A DNA stretch of 32,416 nucleotides from Saprospiraceae bacterium (lineage in GTDB: Bacteria; Bacteroidota; Bacteroidia; Chitinophagales; Saprospiraceae), in NCBI GenBank assembly GCA_029262995.1, contig JAJCYH010000003.1:1-32416 (forward strand), read 5' to 3'. Below the pieces are notes generated by a model. The model ran no database searches and had not been told where the DNA came from. It saw nothing but the letters and a program-made list of their open reading frames with translations. The position numbers and the translations under genes were made by a program. Positions 23,396 through 31,832 of this stretch are shown piece after piece. The stretch's first letter is position 1; every line of letters starts with the position of its first letter.

Positions 23396-25003
23396 ATGAA
23401 ATACATTTACCTATTCCTGACAATGGTATCTTCACTTGTTTTTTTCAGTTGCTCAAAATCAGAAACCACAGACTCTTCTGAAGGGTTTGTAAGTAAATTT
23501 ATTACAGCTGCAGAAGGTGGAATGATCGAGACAGAGAATGGAATTAGTTTGACAATACCTGCCGGTGCTTTGGACTCAGATATGGAAATCAAACTCAAAT
23601 CTTTACAGGGTGAGGCCTTTGATGAATTTGGCATTATCGGCGCAGTACTGGAACCAAACGGCTTAGAGTTTGTGTCGGAATTGACACTGCGATTTCCATT
23701 GCCTAATGACTGGGATGATAACGAAATGCCAGCAGTGTATTATTCGTCAGGAGATAATGCTTCAGATTTTTTTCTTACTCTGAAGCCTTCACTTGTAATG
23801 GGCGGTCCAGGATCATATTATGCAGAAGTTGGTATTTCACATTTTAGTGCATGGGGACTTGCGAGGAATTGTCATGCTGGTACGATGAAGCATTTGTTTG
23901 ATGATTTTAGAAATGCCGGTTGTAATCTTGATGAAATGACCCTTGAGGTAAGAGAAAAATGGGACAATAAATTTAGAGTTGATCCTTATGATTATAACGG
24001 CGACCCTGAAGAATTTTCTTTGGGTAACGTGCCACTGCAGTGCTTTTTTGATGTATATTTTTATGAACATGGTAGCTTTACACTAGGAGAAGACATTACA
24101 GAGGCTTATCTTCAATCGCTTCGTAACTTGATGATCAATCGTGGTAAGAGAGTTGCTATTGGGTTTAATGATGTTTGGAGAGACGATGATGGAGATGGTA
24201 TTTTTGAGGGTTTTGCTCACTCAGCGGCATTAGAGATTGTAAATAATGAACTTAAGCTTAGACAAAGTGTGAGTGTCAACGAAAAGGTAATTGGAAGAGT
24301 AGTTGATGCCTTGGGAGATAATATAGTTTATTATCCAACAGAAGGAGAATTAACAGCAGACTTGCTAAACGCATATAGATTAGAAAGAAGTGGAGTATTG
24401 CTTGAAGAGGCGATATGCGGTTCTGTCAATTGTCTGTTTTCTGCTCCTCTTCATCTTAGAGCTAAACCCTATACATCTATTCTATTCTATGTGTCCAATT
24501 ATGCCAGTGGAGAAAACCCTTGTGAACCCGTTCAATCAGAATTTACATCATGTTTCTTTAACATGACTGTGAGTGAGATCATGGTAACAACTATTCATTT
24601 TGACACTGGACAAACAACGGGAGGTCAAGTTAACGGAACTACATTTGTGGGTACATATACCGGCACAATGAATGGAAATATTTTCACGGGTTTTCGTGAT
24701 GACGCACCAGCCAACACGACACTTAACTCCACAATAAGTATAGAACTGGATGATCACAGGGAGAAGGTAATGCTCATGCATGTATATTATCATTTTGAAG
24801 GCGCATTCACTTCAGAGCGTGAATTGATCGTAGCAAATATTCCAATTGATGATGCACCAGGTTTTTTTGAAATTAATGGAATCGAAGCTTGTGATCATAT
24901 AGAGTTATTTACGACGAAGACAACATATTCTGATCGCGAAACTACAATGGATAGCTATAGTTGTTATTATGGAGATGAGATCATAGAAATATACTTGTAT
25001 TAA
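23396..25003 (+). CDS. Large lipoprotein with N-terminal ZU5-like domain, unknown function
   Basis: A 535-aa lipoprotein (lipobox VFFSC, lipidated Cys19). Residues about 35-155 resemble a ZU5-type beta domain: GGMIETENGISLTIPAGALDSDMEIKLKS followed by LEPNGLEFVSELTLRFPLP and a closing HFSAWGL. The remaining two thirds contain scattered Cys residues and beta-rich segments (QTTGGQVNGTTFVGTYTG and others) that I cannot assign. No T9SS tail. It probably sits on the outer membrane. Convergent with the T9SS-type gene that ends at 25081. Confidence 0.7.
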   Translation: MKYIYLFLTMVSSLVFFSCSKSETTDSSEGFVSKFITAAEGGMIETENGISLTIPAGALDSDMEIKLKSLQGEAFDEFGIIGAVLEPNGLEFVSELTLRFPLPNDWDDNEMPAVYYSSGDNASDFFLTLKPSLVMGGPGSYYAEVGISHFSAWGLARNCHAGTMKHLFDDFRNAGCNLDEMTLEVREKWDNKFRVDPYDYNGDPEEFSLGNVPLQCFFDVYFYEHGSFTLGEDITEAYLQSLRNLMINRGKRVAIGFNDVWRDDDGDGIFEGFAHSAALEIVNNELKLRQSVSVNEKVIGRVVDALGDNIVYYPTEGELTADLLNAYRLERSGVLLEEAICGSVNCLFSAPLHLRAKPYTSILFYVSNYASGENPCEPVQSEFTSCFFNMTVSEIMVTTIHFDTGQTTGGQVNGTTFVGTYTGTMNGNIFTGFRDDAPANTTLNSTISIELDDHREKVMLMHVYYHFEGAFTSERELIVANIPIDDAPGFFEINGIEACDHIELFTTKTTYSDRETTMDSYSCYYGDEIIEIYLY

Positions 25004-25080
25004 AAGCACTTTCATACAGTCCTTCAACAATGTTGTAAATAGTCAATGTTATATTTTAGTGTATTAATGTCAATTCAATA

Positions 25081-27381
25081 CTAAATCTTTACTACAGATA
25101 TCACTCTGGTTGTCTTATTATTCTTGAATTGTAAATAGTATAAACCTGTTCCAACATTCTTCAAATCAAACCGCAACTCCTGATCACCATATTTTTCATA
25201 TTGAGGTATCTGAATAAGTTCCCCACGGGCATTAAGCAAATGCACCTCAAAACTTGTAGTTAGTTGATGTTGGCGAACATATAGGTAATCCTGCGTTGGA
25301 TTAGGGTAAGAAGATATTTCTAATTTTTGAAGGTCTGCGGTATTGGTAGTTTCTTCGACTTCGACTTGCTGCGAAAAGATACATCCATTCGCATCGGTGA
25401 CAATTATTGTATAAGAACCAGGTGATAACCCTACAGCCAAATCTGTGGTTTGCATCTCTGCGTCATTCCAATTATATGAATATGGCGGCGTACCTCCCTG
25501 GACTTGAATGCTTGCAGTACCATTAGGCATGCCACTGATAGAGTTCGTCACCATTGTAGTAGCGGTTAAAGGTAGTGGAGCTTCCAAGGTATAATTGAAA
25601 AATGCTTCACAACCATTGGTATCAACAATTGTGGCTTTATAATCGCCTGAGACTAAGTCGCTGATCATACTATTGCCGACCTCACCATTATTCCACATAT
25701 AGCTGTAGGGTTCAGTACCTCCGCTAACCATAACACTTATAGCTCCATCAGCTTGATCGTGACAAGTAATCTCTTCTATAGTGTTGATCATAACAATTAA
25801 AGCGTTTGGTTGAGTGATGTCTATGGATAGAGAATCAGAACAACCAGCACTGTCATTGACTGTAGCAGTATAGCTGCCAGCATTCAAGTTTTGTAAATTC
25901 GCTTCGTCGGTTCCATTACTCCAAAGTACATTAAATGGTGGAGTTCCCCCATCAATGATTAAAGTTATTGAGCCATCCATAAAATCATGACAAGAAACAT
26001 TCAATATATCAAAGGATAGGTCAATTGTTTCAGGATTTTGGAGGTCAACTGTAATATTGTGACTGCAACCTTTATCATCCATAACTTCAAGTTCATAACA
26101 GCCAGGACCGAGGTTATTCAAATCTTCAACAAGAAATGCTCCATCATTCCAGCTGTACCAATATGGGGCTTCACCTCCAGATATAGAAATTTCTATGCTA
26201 CCATTATTGCCAAGACAATCTGGTTGAACGATTTGATCTACGCTAATAATAATAGGATCGGCCTGAATAATTGGCAATTCCTTAATGATGGCTTGACAGT
26301 TGTCGTTACTGACGGTAAGATTATAGAGACCTGGACTAAGAAACTTTGGGTTAGATTCGTTGCCAATAAAACTTGGACCATCCCATTCGTAGTTAAGTCC
26401 AGTATCATCTCCAATTACATTGATTTCAAAACGCCCATCATCAACAGATATGCAAGAAGTTCCAATTGTTTTTATTTCTATTCTGGTATTACAACTGACT
26501 TTTAGCGAACTTAATACAGATACGAATTCTCCATTGCTAATATTTGCAATCAAACCAATTTCAGGAGCAAGTACGAGGCCAGAATTGGATTGATCCCTTA
26601 GATAAGCGCAATTAAAAAAGGTATCTGCTGGGACTATAACTTCTGGGAGACTATCCACAACGGTATATAGAGTATCACCGTTATATTCATCAATTTCAAA
26701 AAATAGGGTGTCTCCAAAGTTTAATTGTTGTGGCATAAAAAATTCGGAACTGCCATCTTCTTGAATCTGATAAATTTGTGTTGAATCTGAAGGATGTCTA
26801 AAAAAAAGTGGACCTACTACTGTATCTGAAATTATTCCTGTAGAATCAGGTATGGGAAGATTGACTGCAATAAAATTCGTATCATTTCTACTGATAATGT
26901 TTTTGACAAACAGTCCAAATTGATTGGCTTCGATTCCACTACTATCCAGAATACTGTATGTCCATGAATTTCCTAAATAGAGTGGGAAGTAATTTACCTC
27001 ATTAGGCTTGGATAAAATTTGATTAAAAATTTGTCTTTTCTTTGGGGGTAACTCGAATGCGGTTAGAGATACAACAAGTTTGTCACATCCAGGGGGTTCA
27101 AAAGAAATGCCTCCTAGAGTAGGACAAATACATTCACAAAGCGATGCATCAAATGGTGAAGTTACAGTGCCTTTGCAAATTGATTTATCATACCCACACC
27201 TATCTCCACAAAATCCTTCAGAGCAACGACATTTACAACTTCCTTTATAAAGTAACCCATTTCCATTAAGGCATCTTGTAACCGAAGTACAAAATAAATC
27301 TGTAACTCCAAAAGGATCAGCACAGCTAATTAATAAAGAAATTAAAAGTAATAGGATTAAAGTGAGTCGATAATTTTTCAT
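25081..27381 (-). CDS. SprB-repeat surface protein with lipobox and T9SS sorting domain
   Basis: A 766-aa surface protein. The N-terminus has a lipoprotein-type signal (LLISLLISC, Cys20) followed by a Cys-rich EGF-like region (about 30-100). A central domain (about 125-300) includes NYFPLYLGNSWTYSI. From about 310 to 685 there are roughly five SprB-type repeats of the form DGSI...GGTPPF..WSNG....L..G.Y...V.D..GC. The last ~75 residues are a T9SS type A sorting domain: ISSYPNPTQDYLYVRQ ... GLYYLQFKNNKTTRVISVVKI. SprB repeats occur in Bacteroidota adhesins. The combination of lipobox and T9SS tail is unusual; the N-terminal Cys may instead belong to an ordinary signal peptide. Confidence 0.87.
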   Translation of the reverse strand: MKNYRLTLILLLLISLLISCADPFGVTDLFCTSVTRCLNGNGLLYKGSCKCRCSEGFCGDRCGYDKSICKGTVTSPFDASLCECICPTLGGISFEPPGCDKLVVSLTAFELPPKKRQIFNQILSKPNEVNYFPLYLGNSWTYSILDSSGIEANQFGLFVKNIISRNDTNFIAVNLPIPDSTGIISDTVVGPLFFRHPSDSTQIYQIQEDGSSEFFMPQQLNFGDTLFFEIDEYNGDTLYTVVDSLPEVIVPADTFFNCAYLRDQSNSGLVLAPEIGLIANISNGEFVSVLSSLKVSCNTRIEIKTIGTSCISVDDGRFEINVIGDDTGLNYEWDGPSFIGNESNPKFLSPGLYNLTVSNDNCQAIIKELPIIQADPIIISVDQIVQPDCLGNNGSIEISISGGEAPYWYSWNDGAFLVEDLNNLGPGCYELEVMDDKGCSHNITVDLQNPETIDLSFDILNVSCHDFMDGSITLIIDGGTPPFNVLWSNGTDEANLQNLNAGSYTATVNDSAGCSDSLSIDITQPNALIVMINTIEEITCHDQADGAISVMVSGGTEPYSYMWNNGEVGNSMISDLVSGDYKATIVDTNGCEAFFNYTLEAPLPLTATTMVTNSISGMPNGTASIQVQGGTPPYSYNWNDAEMQTTDLAVGLSPGSYTIIVTDANGCIFSQQVEVEETTNTADLQKLEISSYPNPTQDYLYVRQHQLTTSFEVHLLNARGELIQIPQYEKYGDQELRFDLKNVGTGLYYLQFKNNKTTRVISVVKI

Positions 27382-27623
27382 TGATGCTGGTTTTAATTAG
27401 TCAATGCAATTAAAGCCCTTACCAGCTCATACAATTCAAAAAATCATCACGTTTTATATTTGCATTATTATACGAACATGACTTTTAATCTATTCTAGCT
27501 GAAGGACTATCGATTTTTAGGATACCAGCCTTCATTCTATATTATCGGTTTGAGATAATATTAAAGTTAATAAAATAGATTTTAAATTTCAAGTGCTTTT
27601 GAATCTTAAAATAAAGAACTACT

Positions 27624-28112
27624 TCATTCCTTAGCTTCAAGCACACCTAGTCTTTTTTTCAGGCTTTCGATAATGCTTTGCTGTTCTTGAATAGCTTTTA
27701 AGTCTACAACACTAAAACCTGCATAATCAATGCCATATAGATCGTCAGCCTCAGAGTAACTCACAAGTTCAGGAAGTATTTTCTTTACATCTTGTGCTAT
27801 CAATCCAAAGGTCTGTGTATTGGTGTCATCTTCTTTAAAGGTATATGTAGATGGACGAAGCTGTTGGACTTGATTTAAAACAGGATATAAGTCTGCAATA
27901 TTCTTTTTTAGGCGCATATCTGAAGTAGCAGTATATGCTCCAGTTGTTGCATTAATGAAGCCCATTAACGTTCCACCATAATGAAAGCGTAATACGAAAC
28001 CATGTGTTATATCCCAATCGTCATTTGACGTTCCATCATCAAATCGTAAACCAGTTCCAAAATTTTGACTAGTTGATAGATTTCTAGATTTGCAGTTGGA
28101 GGTCTTTCTACC
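27624..28112 (-). pseudogene. C-terminal fragment of an S74 tail-fibre protein
   Basis: An open frame of about 162 codons begins after an in-frame TAA (28113-28115) with no good start and no signal peptide. It contains RNLSTSQNFGTGLRFDDGTSNDDWDITHGFVLRFHYGGTL, typical of the region before S74 domains, then the S74 motif SDMRLKKNIADLYPVL, FGLIAQDVKKILPELVSY and a C-terminal coiled coil (KAIQEQQSIIESLKKRL). The first ATG (27965) would give a 113-aa S74 domain alone. Most likely this is the tail of a longer gene whose 5' part is lost or replaced by the adjacent plus-strand ORF. An expressed small protein cannot be excluded. Confidence 0.7.
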
Positions 28113-28161
28113 TTAGGGACTATAGCTCTTGCGCCTGCAATAGGTTCTTTAGTAGACGGGA

Positions 28162-28452
28162 ATGCAAATTTCTCCTTATGGTAAAGCCTTGGGCTTAACA
28201 AGTTTAAGTGCAACATTTGTATGGGGAATTGGATATGTTGTTAGCTCTTCACCAAGTAATAATACAGATAACCCCAAACAATTAATATTAGCGGCACTTC
28301 CTATGATTGCAGGGATAACGACTTCGATTATTGTTTATAATAAAGCCAAAACCAATTCTTCTCAAGATCATAGTTCTGCTATTCAGCGATGGAAAATAGG
28401 AGCCATTCCTATTGAACAAGGCGCTGTGATTTACATGACTTTGGATTTTTAA
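28162..28452 (+). CDS. Hypothetical small membrane protein
   Basis: A 96-aa frame with two hydrophobic segments (about 12-28 GLTSLSATFVWGIGYVV and 40-59 LILAALPMIAGITTSIIVYN) and a polar C-terminus. No family recognised. It starts at an ATG about 50 bp from the damaged S74 frame on the opposite strand and stands alone, so it may be a real small gene or a fortuitous frame in degraded DNA. Confidence 0.4.
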   Translation: MQISPYGKALGLTSLSATFVWGIGYVVSSSPSNNTDNPKQLILAALPMIAGITTSIIVYNKAKTNSSQDHSSAIQRWKIGAIPIEQGAVIYMTLDF

Positions 28453-28863
28453 ATAAAAGTTTTCTGTGTATCTCCTTTGGCAGATTAGGCTACCGCAAAA
28501 TGATGCATTGTTAGTTTTACCATTGAGTAATTTTCGGGCTTGTAATTATAATGGTACAAACCGAATATTCAATAAGTCTTTAGAACTTATGCTTTCTTCC
28601 AGTGCTGAGACAAAGAGAAATTAGCCATAATTTTGCTTGGAAAAATTATTGCTTATTAGCAACGTTATTGTCTATTAATATTCATAATGTTGTTTTAAGG
28701 CAATATATGTTGTTCTAATATATAGTTAGTATTGTTGTTTATGGACATCAATACTAGTATAATTACGATTTAGTGTTGCTTAAGGAGAACATATTTGCAT
28801 TAAATGAAACTAATAGTAATTTGAAATTGTAGATAAGGATAAGAAAGATGCCAAAAGATAATT
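28453..28863. other. Non-coding AT-rich gap before hipBA
   Basis: About 410 bp. The frame 28466-28624 (52 codons, GTG start) is open but looks like no known protein. The right half is AT-rich with several imperfect repeats of TTGTT and ATATGTTG and probably contains the hipBA promoter/operator, but I could not pick a convincing box or palindrome. Confidence 0.4.
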
Positions 28864-29214
28864 ATGAGTAAGCCAGATATAAAAGCACTAAGTGATAAAG
28901 CTCTATTAGAGTTCATAGGTCACTTTATTCGTCACCATAGAATCAATCAGAATAAATCTCAAAGCGATCTTGCAAAAGAGTCAGGAATCGATCGATCAAC
29001 GATAAGTGAAGTAGAAAGAGGCTACAAATCTAATACCCTGACTATTATTCAAATATTACGAGCTCTAAATAAATTAAATGTATTCGAAGCTTTTAATGTA
29101 GAACAAGAGCTAAGTCCTCTGCAACTAGCAAAGATCAAAATCAAACCAAAAGAGAGAGTAAGAAGCAAGAAAACTCAAGGCGAGGACAGAAATAAAGATT
29201 TGCAAGAATGGTAG
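28864..29214 (+). CDS. hipB: HipB-like antitoxin, XRE-family HTH regulator
   Basis: A 116-aa DNA-binding antitoxin. The XRE helix-turn-helix is at about residues 19-73 (IRHHRINQNKSQSDLAKESGIDRSTISEVERGYKSNTLTIIQILRALN). The C-terminal 40 residues are basic (KIKIKPKERVRSKK) and may contact HipA or DNA. Family members neutralise HipA and repress the operon. The stop codon overlaps the hipA start (ATGGTAG), implying translational coupling. A 7-codon frame (28848-28871) overlaps the start and might tune initiation. Confidence 0.9.
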   Translation: MSKPDIKALSDKALLEFIGHFIRHHRINQNKSQSDLAKESGIDRSTISEVERGYKSNTLTIIQILRALNKLNVFEAFNVEQELSPLQLAKIKIKPKERVRSKKTQGEDRNKDLQEW

Positions 29215-30500
29215 ACGTAGTATATGTTAATATTTGGGGGAATCGTATAGGGGCAATTACATGGGACTCCACTAAAGCATATGGCTCTTTTGAATATGAG
29301 CCTGATTTTATCGATAAGGGTCTAGACCTCTCGCCAATACTTTTGCCAATTAATAATGCCAAAGGAAGAATCTTTTCTTTTCCTGAGTTAAGAAATAGCA
29401 ATACATTCAAAGGATTACCAGGATTAATATCAGACATCTTACCAGATAAATATGGAAAGGCCATAATAAATTCTTGGCTTGCTCAACAGGGTAGACCAAC
29501 TGACAGTTTGAACCCTATAGAAACTCTCAGCTTCATTGGTAAAAGAGGAATGGGTGCCATAGAAATTGAGCCAATAAGTTTTGAACCAGCAAATAAATCT
29601 AAAAAATTAGAAATTTCATCAATGATCGGAATTGCTGACGACATCATGTCTGGTAAGAAAGATTTTAGATCTAAGCTTTCCAAAAATGATGAACAAGCAC
29701 TTTTAGATATTTTGAAAATTGGAACTTCAGCTGGAGGGGCAAGGGCAAAAGCAATTATCACATATAATAAAAAAACTAAGGAAGTAAGAAGTGGCCAAGT
29801 CAATGCTCCAGAAGGATTTGAACATTGGTTAATAAAATTTGATGGTGTAACAGACAATCAATTTGGCAGCAGCCAAGGATATGGTAGGGTTGAAATGGCT
29901 TATTATTATATGGCTCAAATGGCCAAAATTGAAATGGAGGAATGCCAATTGTTTGAGGAAAATGGAAGGGCACATTTTATGACAAAAAGATTTGACCGAA
30001 TTGGCAGAAAACAAAAATTGCATGTGCAAAGTCTTTGTGCTATGAGGCACTATGACTTTAATGATGTTAACGCCTATAGTTACGAACAACTATTTGAAAC
30101 GATGCGACTGCTCAATTTGCCTTATCCTCAAGCGGATCAACTCTATAGGCGGATGGTATTTAATGTGTTAAGCCGGAACTGTGATGATCATACTAAGAAT
30201 TTTGCTTTTATGATGAATGATTCTGGACAATGGAAATTATCTCCTGCATTTGATATCTGCCATGCTTATAGACCAGGCAGTACCTGGGTTAGCCAACATG
30301 CATTGAGCATAAACGGGAAGCGAAGAGACTTTATATATGAAGATTTCATACAAGTGGCTGACAATATGAATATTAAATCTCCTAATATCATTATAATGGA
30401 GGTTCAAGAAAGTATTAACAGTTGGGATTATTTTTCCAAGGAGCTTGAAGTGGACGAAAAACTGTCGGAAGCCATAAAGAAAACATTTGTTAGAATTTGA
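29208..30500 (+). CDS. hipA: HipA-family serine/threonine kinase toxin
   Basis: A 430-aa full-length HipA-type kinase. An N-terminal subdomain (about 1-120) carries LPGLISDILPDKYGKAIINSW. The glycine-rich loop GTSAGGARAKA (172-182) is the counterpart of the HipA P-loop-like phosphorylation segment. Catalytic and metal residues are in NCDDHTKNFAF (324-334) and LSPAFD (Asp349). In E. coli, HipA phosphorylates glutamyl-tRNA synthetase and blocks translation, causing dormancy; the target of this distant homolog is unknown. All key motifs are intact, so it is probably active. The start overlaps the hipB stop by 7 bp. Confidence 0.93.
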   Translation: MVDVVYVNIWGNRIGAITWDSTKAYGSFEYEPDFIDKGLDLSPILLPINNAKGRIFSFPELRNSNTFKGLPGLISDILPDKYGKAIINSWLAQQGRPTDSLNPIETLSFIGKRGMGAIEIEPISFEPANKSKKLEISSMIGIADDIMSGKKDFRSKLSKNDEQALLDILKIGTSAGGARAKAIITYNKKTKEVRSGQVNAPEGFEHWLIKFDGVTDNQFGSSQGYGRVEMAYYYMAQMAKIEMEECQLFEENGRAHFMTKRFDRIGRKQKLHVQSLCAMRHYDFNDVNAYSYEQLFETMRLLNLPYPQADQLYRRMVFNVLSRNCDDHTKNFAFMMNDSGQWKLSPAFDICHAYRPGSTWVSQHALSINGKRRDFIYEDFIQVADNMNIKSPNIIIMEVQESINSWDYFSKELEVDEKLSEAIKKTFVRI

Positions 30501-30661
30501 ATCTGTAATAATTGATACAGATACTCTATTGCTTTAATACAGTAGTTCATGTTAAACTAAATGGAAAATTGGGTTTGGAGTTTTAATTTCGAGAATCCAC
30601 AAAGTCTAAATTGGGCAAGTATCAAATATCCAAAAGATTCCTTTAATATTATGAGCATATT

Positions 30662-31780
30662 ATGTATCCAACACTTTATCATGCTTTCAAAGATTTATTC
30701 GGATTAGATATTCTAATCCTCAAAGTTGTGATGACTTATGGCTTTTTTATGTTTGTGGCTTTTTTATGTGCCTATTTCACAACCAGGTCTGAATTAGTAA
30801 GACGAGAAAAAAGTGGGCAAATAAATAGCTTTTACCGTAAAGTAAAAATACCTGGTAAATGCATACACTATGTTTTAAGTATCATTCTTGGATTTATAAT
30901 AGCTTGGAAATTAAGTTATTTTGTTATTCATTTTAAAGAAGTAATTGATACTCCTCAGGATTTTTTTATTTCTTTAAAAGGCAATATTGCATGGGGAATA
31001 TTCGGTGCACTATTAATGACCGGTATAAATTATTTGGAGCTAAAAAGGAAAGAGAATAACATTAACAGCATTCCTATTGAAATTCATCCTTATGAAATGA
31101 TGCCCAACCTTGTAATAGTTGCTGCATTCTTTGGCTTATTGGGGGCTAACTTATTTGCTCATCTCGAGAATATTGAAGAATTGATTTTAAATCCAGGTGT
31201 TTTTTTTCAAAACCCATTAAGTGGAGGTTCCTTTTTAGGGGCTTTAATAGGTGGAGCTATTGGAGTCTTATGGTTTATTCGAAAATCTAATATTAGCTGG
31301 AAGATAATGGGTGATATAACGGCTCCTGGGCTGCTGCTGGCCTATGGTATTGGAAGGATGGGATGTCATTTGAGTGGCGATGGGGATTGGGGCATAGATA
31401 ATTTAAGCAGAAAACCTGATATGCTTGCATTTCTACCTGATTGGGTATGGTCATTCGATTATCCAGGCAATGTACATGGGATTGTTCTTGATAATCCAGT
31501 GTGGCCTACTCCTTTATATGAAAGTGTGGCTTGTATTATTTTGTTTTTTGTACTATGGAAAATTAGGACAAGAATTAGCTACGAGGGAATGTTGTTTTCT
31601 ATTTATTTAATATTTGTGGGAATAGAGCGATTGCTAATTGAGCAGATAAGAATTAACCCAGAATATTTAATTATGAATTTACGGTTAACTCAAGCGGAAA
31701 TGATCTCATCAGTACTATTGTTGATGGGAATAATTGGTTTGTTTTATTTTCCTCAAGAACAAAAAGAAAAGCCTATCTAA
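30662..31780 (+). CDS. Divergent Lgt-like prolipoprotein diacylglyceryl transferase family protein
   Basis: A 372-aa polytopic membrane protein with about seven hydrophobic helices. Lgt family features are present: HPYEMMPNL near 142, the GR signature loop as GRMGCHLSGDGDWG (231-244), and IERLLIEQIR (321-330) with Arg323 and Glu327 at the i,i+4 spacing of the essential Arg/Glu of E. coli Lgt. The usual GRxGN is GRMGC, so the conserved Asn is replaced by Cys (residue 235). Canonical Lgt adds diacylglycerol to lipobox cysteines; this version may be a paralog with altered specificity. It ends inside a terminator stem. A lone gene after hipBA. Confidence 0.78.
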   Translation: MYPTLYHAFKDLFGLDILILKVVMTYGFFMFVAFLCAYFTTRSELVRREKSGQINSFYRKVKIPGKCIHYVLSIILGFIIAWKLSYFVIHFKEVIDTPQDFFISLKGNIAWGIFGALLMTGINYLELKRKENNINSIPIEIHPYEMMPNLVIVAAFFGLLGANLFAHLENIEELILNPGVFFQNPLSGGSFLGALIGGAIGVLWFIRKSNISWKIMGDITAPGLLLAYGIGRMGCHLSGDGDWGIDNLSRKPDMLAFLPDWVWSFDYPGNVHGIVLDNPVWPTPLYESVACIILFFVLWKIRTRISYEGMLFSIYLIFVGIERLLIEQIRINPEYLIMNLRLTQAEMISSVLLLMGIIGLFYFPQEQKEKPI

Positions 31781-31804
31781 TTGTTTATTATAGATAGGCT
31801 TTTC
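31767..31804. terminator. Bidirectional terminator between the Lgt-like gene and the collagen-like gene
   Basis: AAAAGCCTATCTA (31767-31779) pairs with TAGATAGGCTTTT (31791-31803) around an 11-nt loop. Poly-A on one side and poly-T on the other allow it to work for both convergent genes. The stop codon of the Lgt-like gene (31778-31780) lies at the top of the stem. Confidence 0.8.
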
Positions 31805-31832
31805 AATTCATTAAAGGTCCTTGTTTTAAGTC

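Noticed and set aside
28466-28624. A 52-codon frame with a GTG start before hipBA
   Set aside because: No recognisable motif, no start context, and it lies in AT-rich sequence next to a decayed gene; treated as chance or an unidentifiable remnant.
30561-30707. A 48-codon ATG frame overlapping the Lgt-like gene start
   Set aside because: It is out of frame with the Lgt-like gene and has no family features; its overlap with a well-supported start makes it unlikely to be a separate gene, though a leader role is not excluded.
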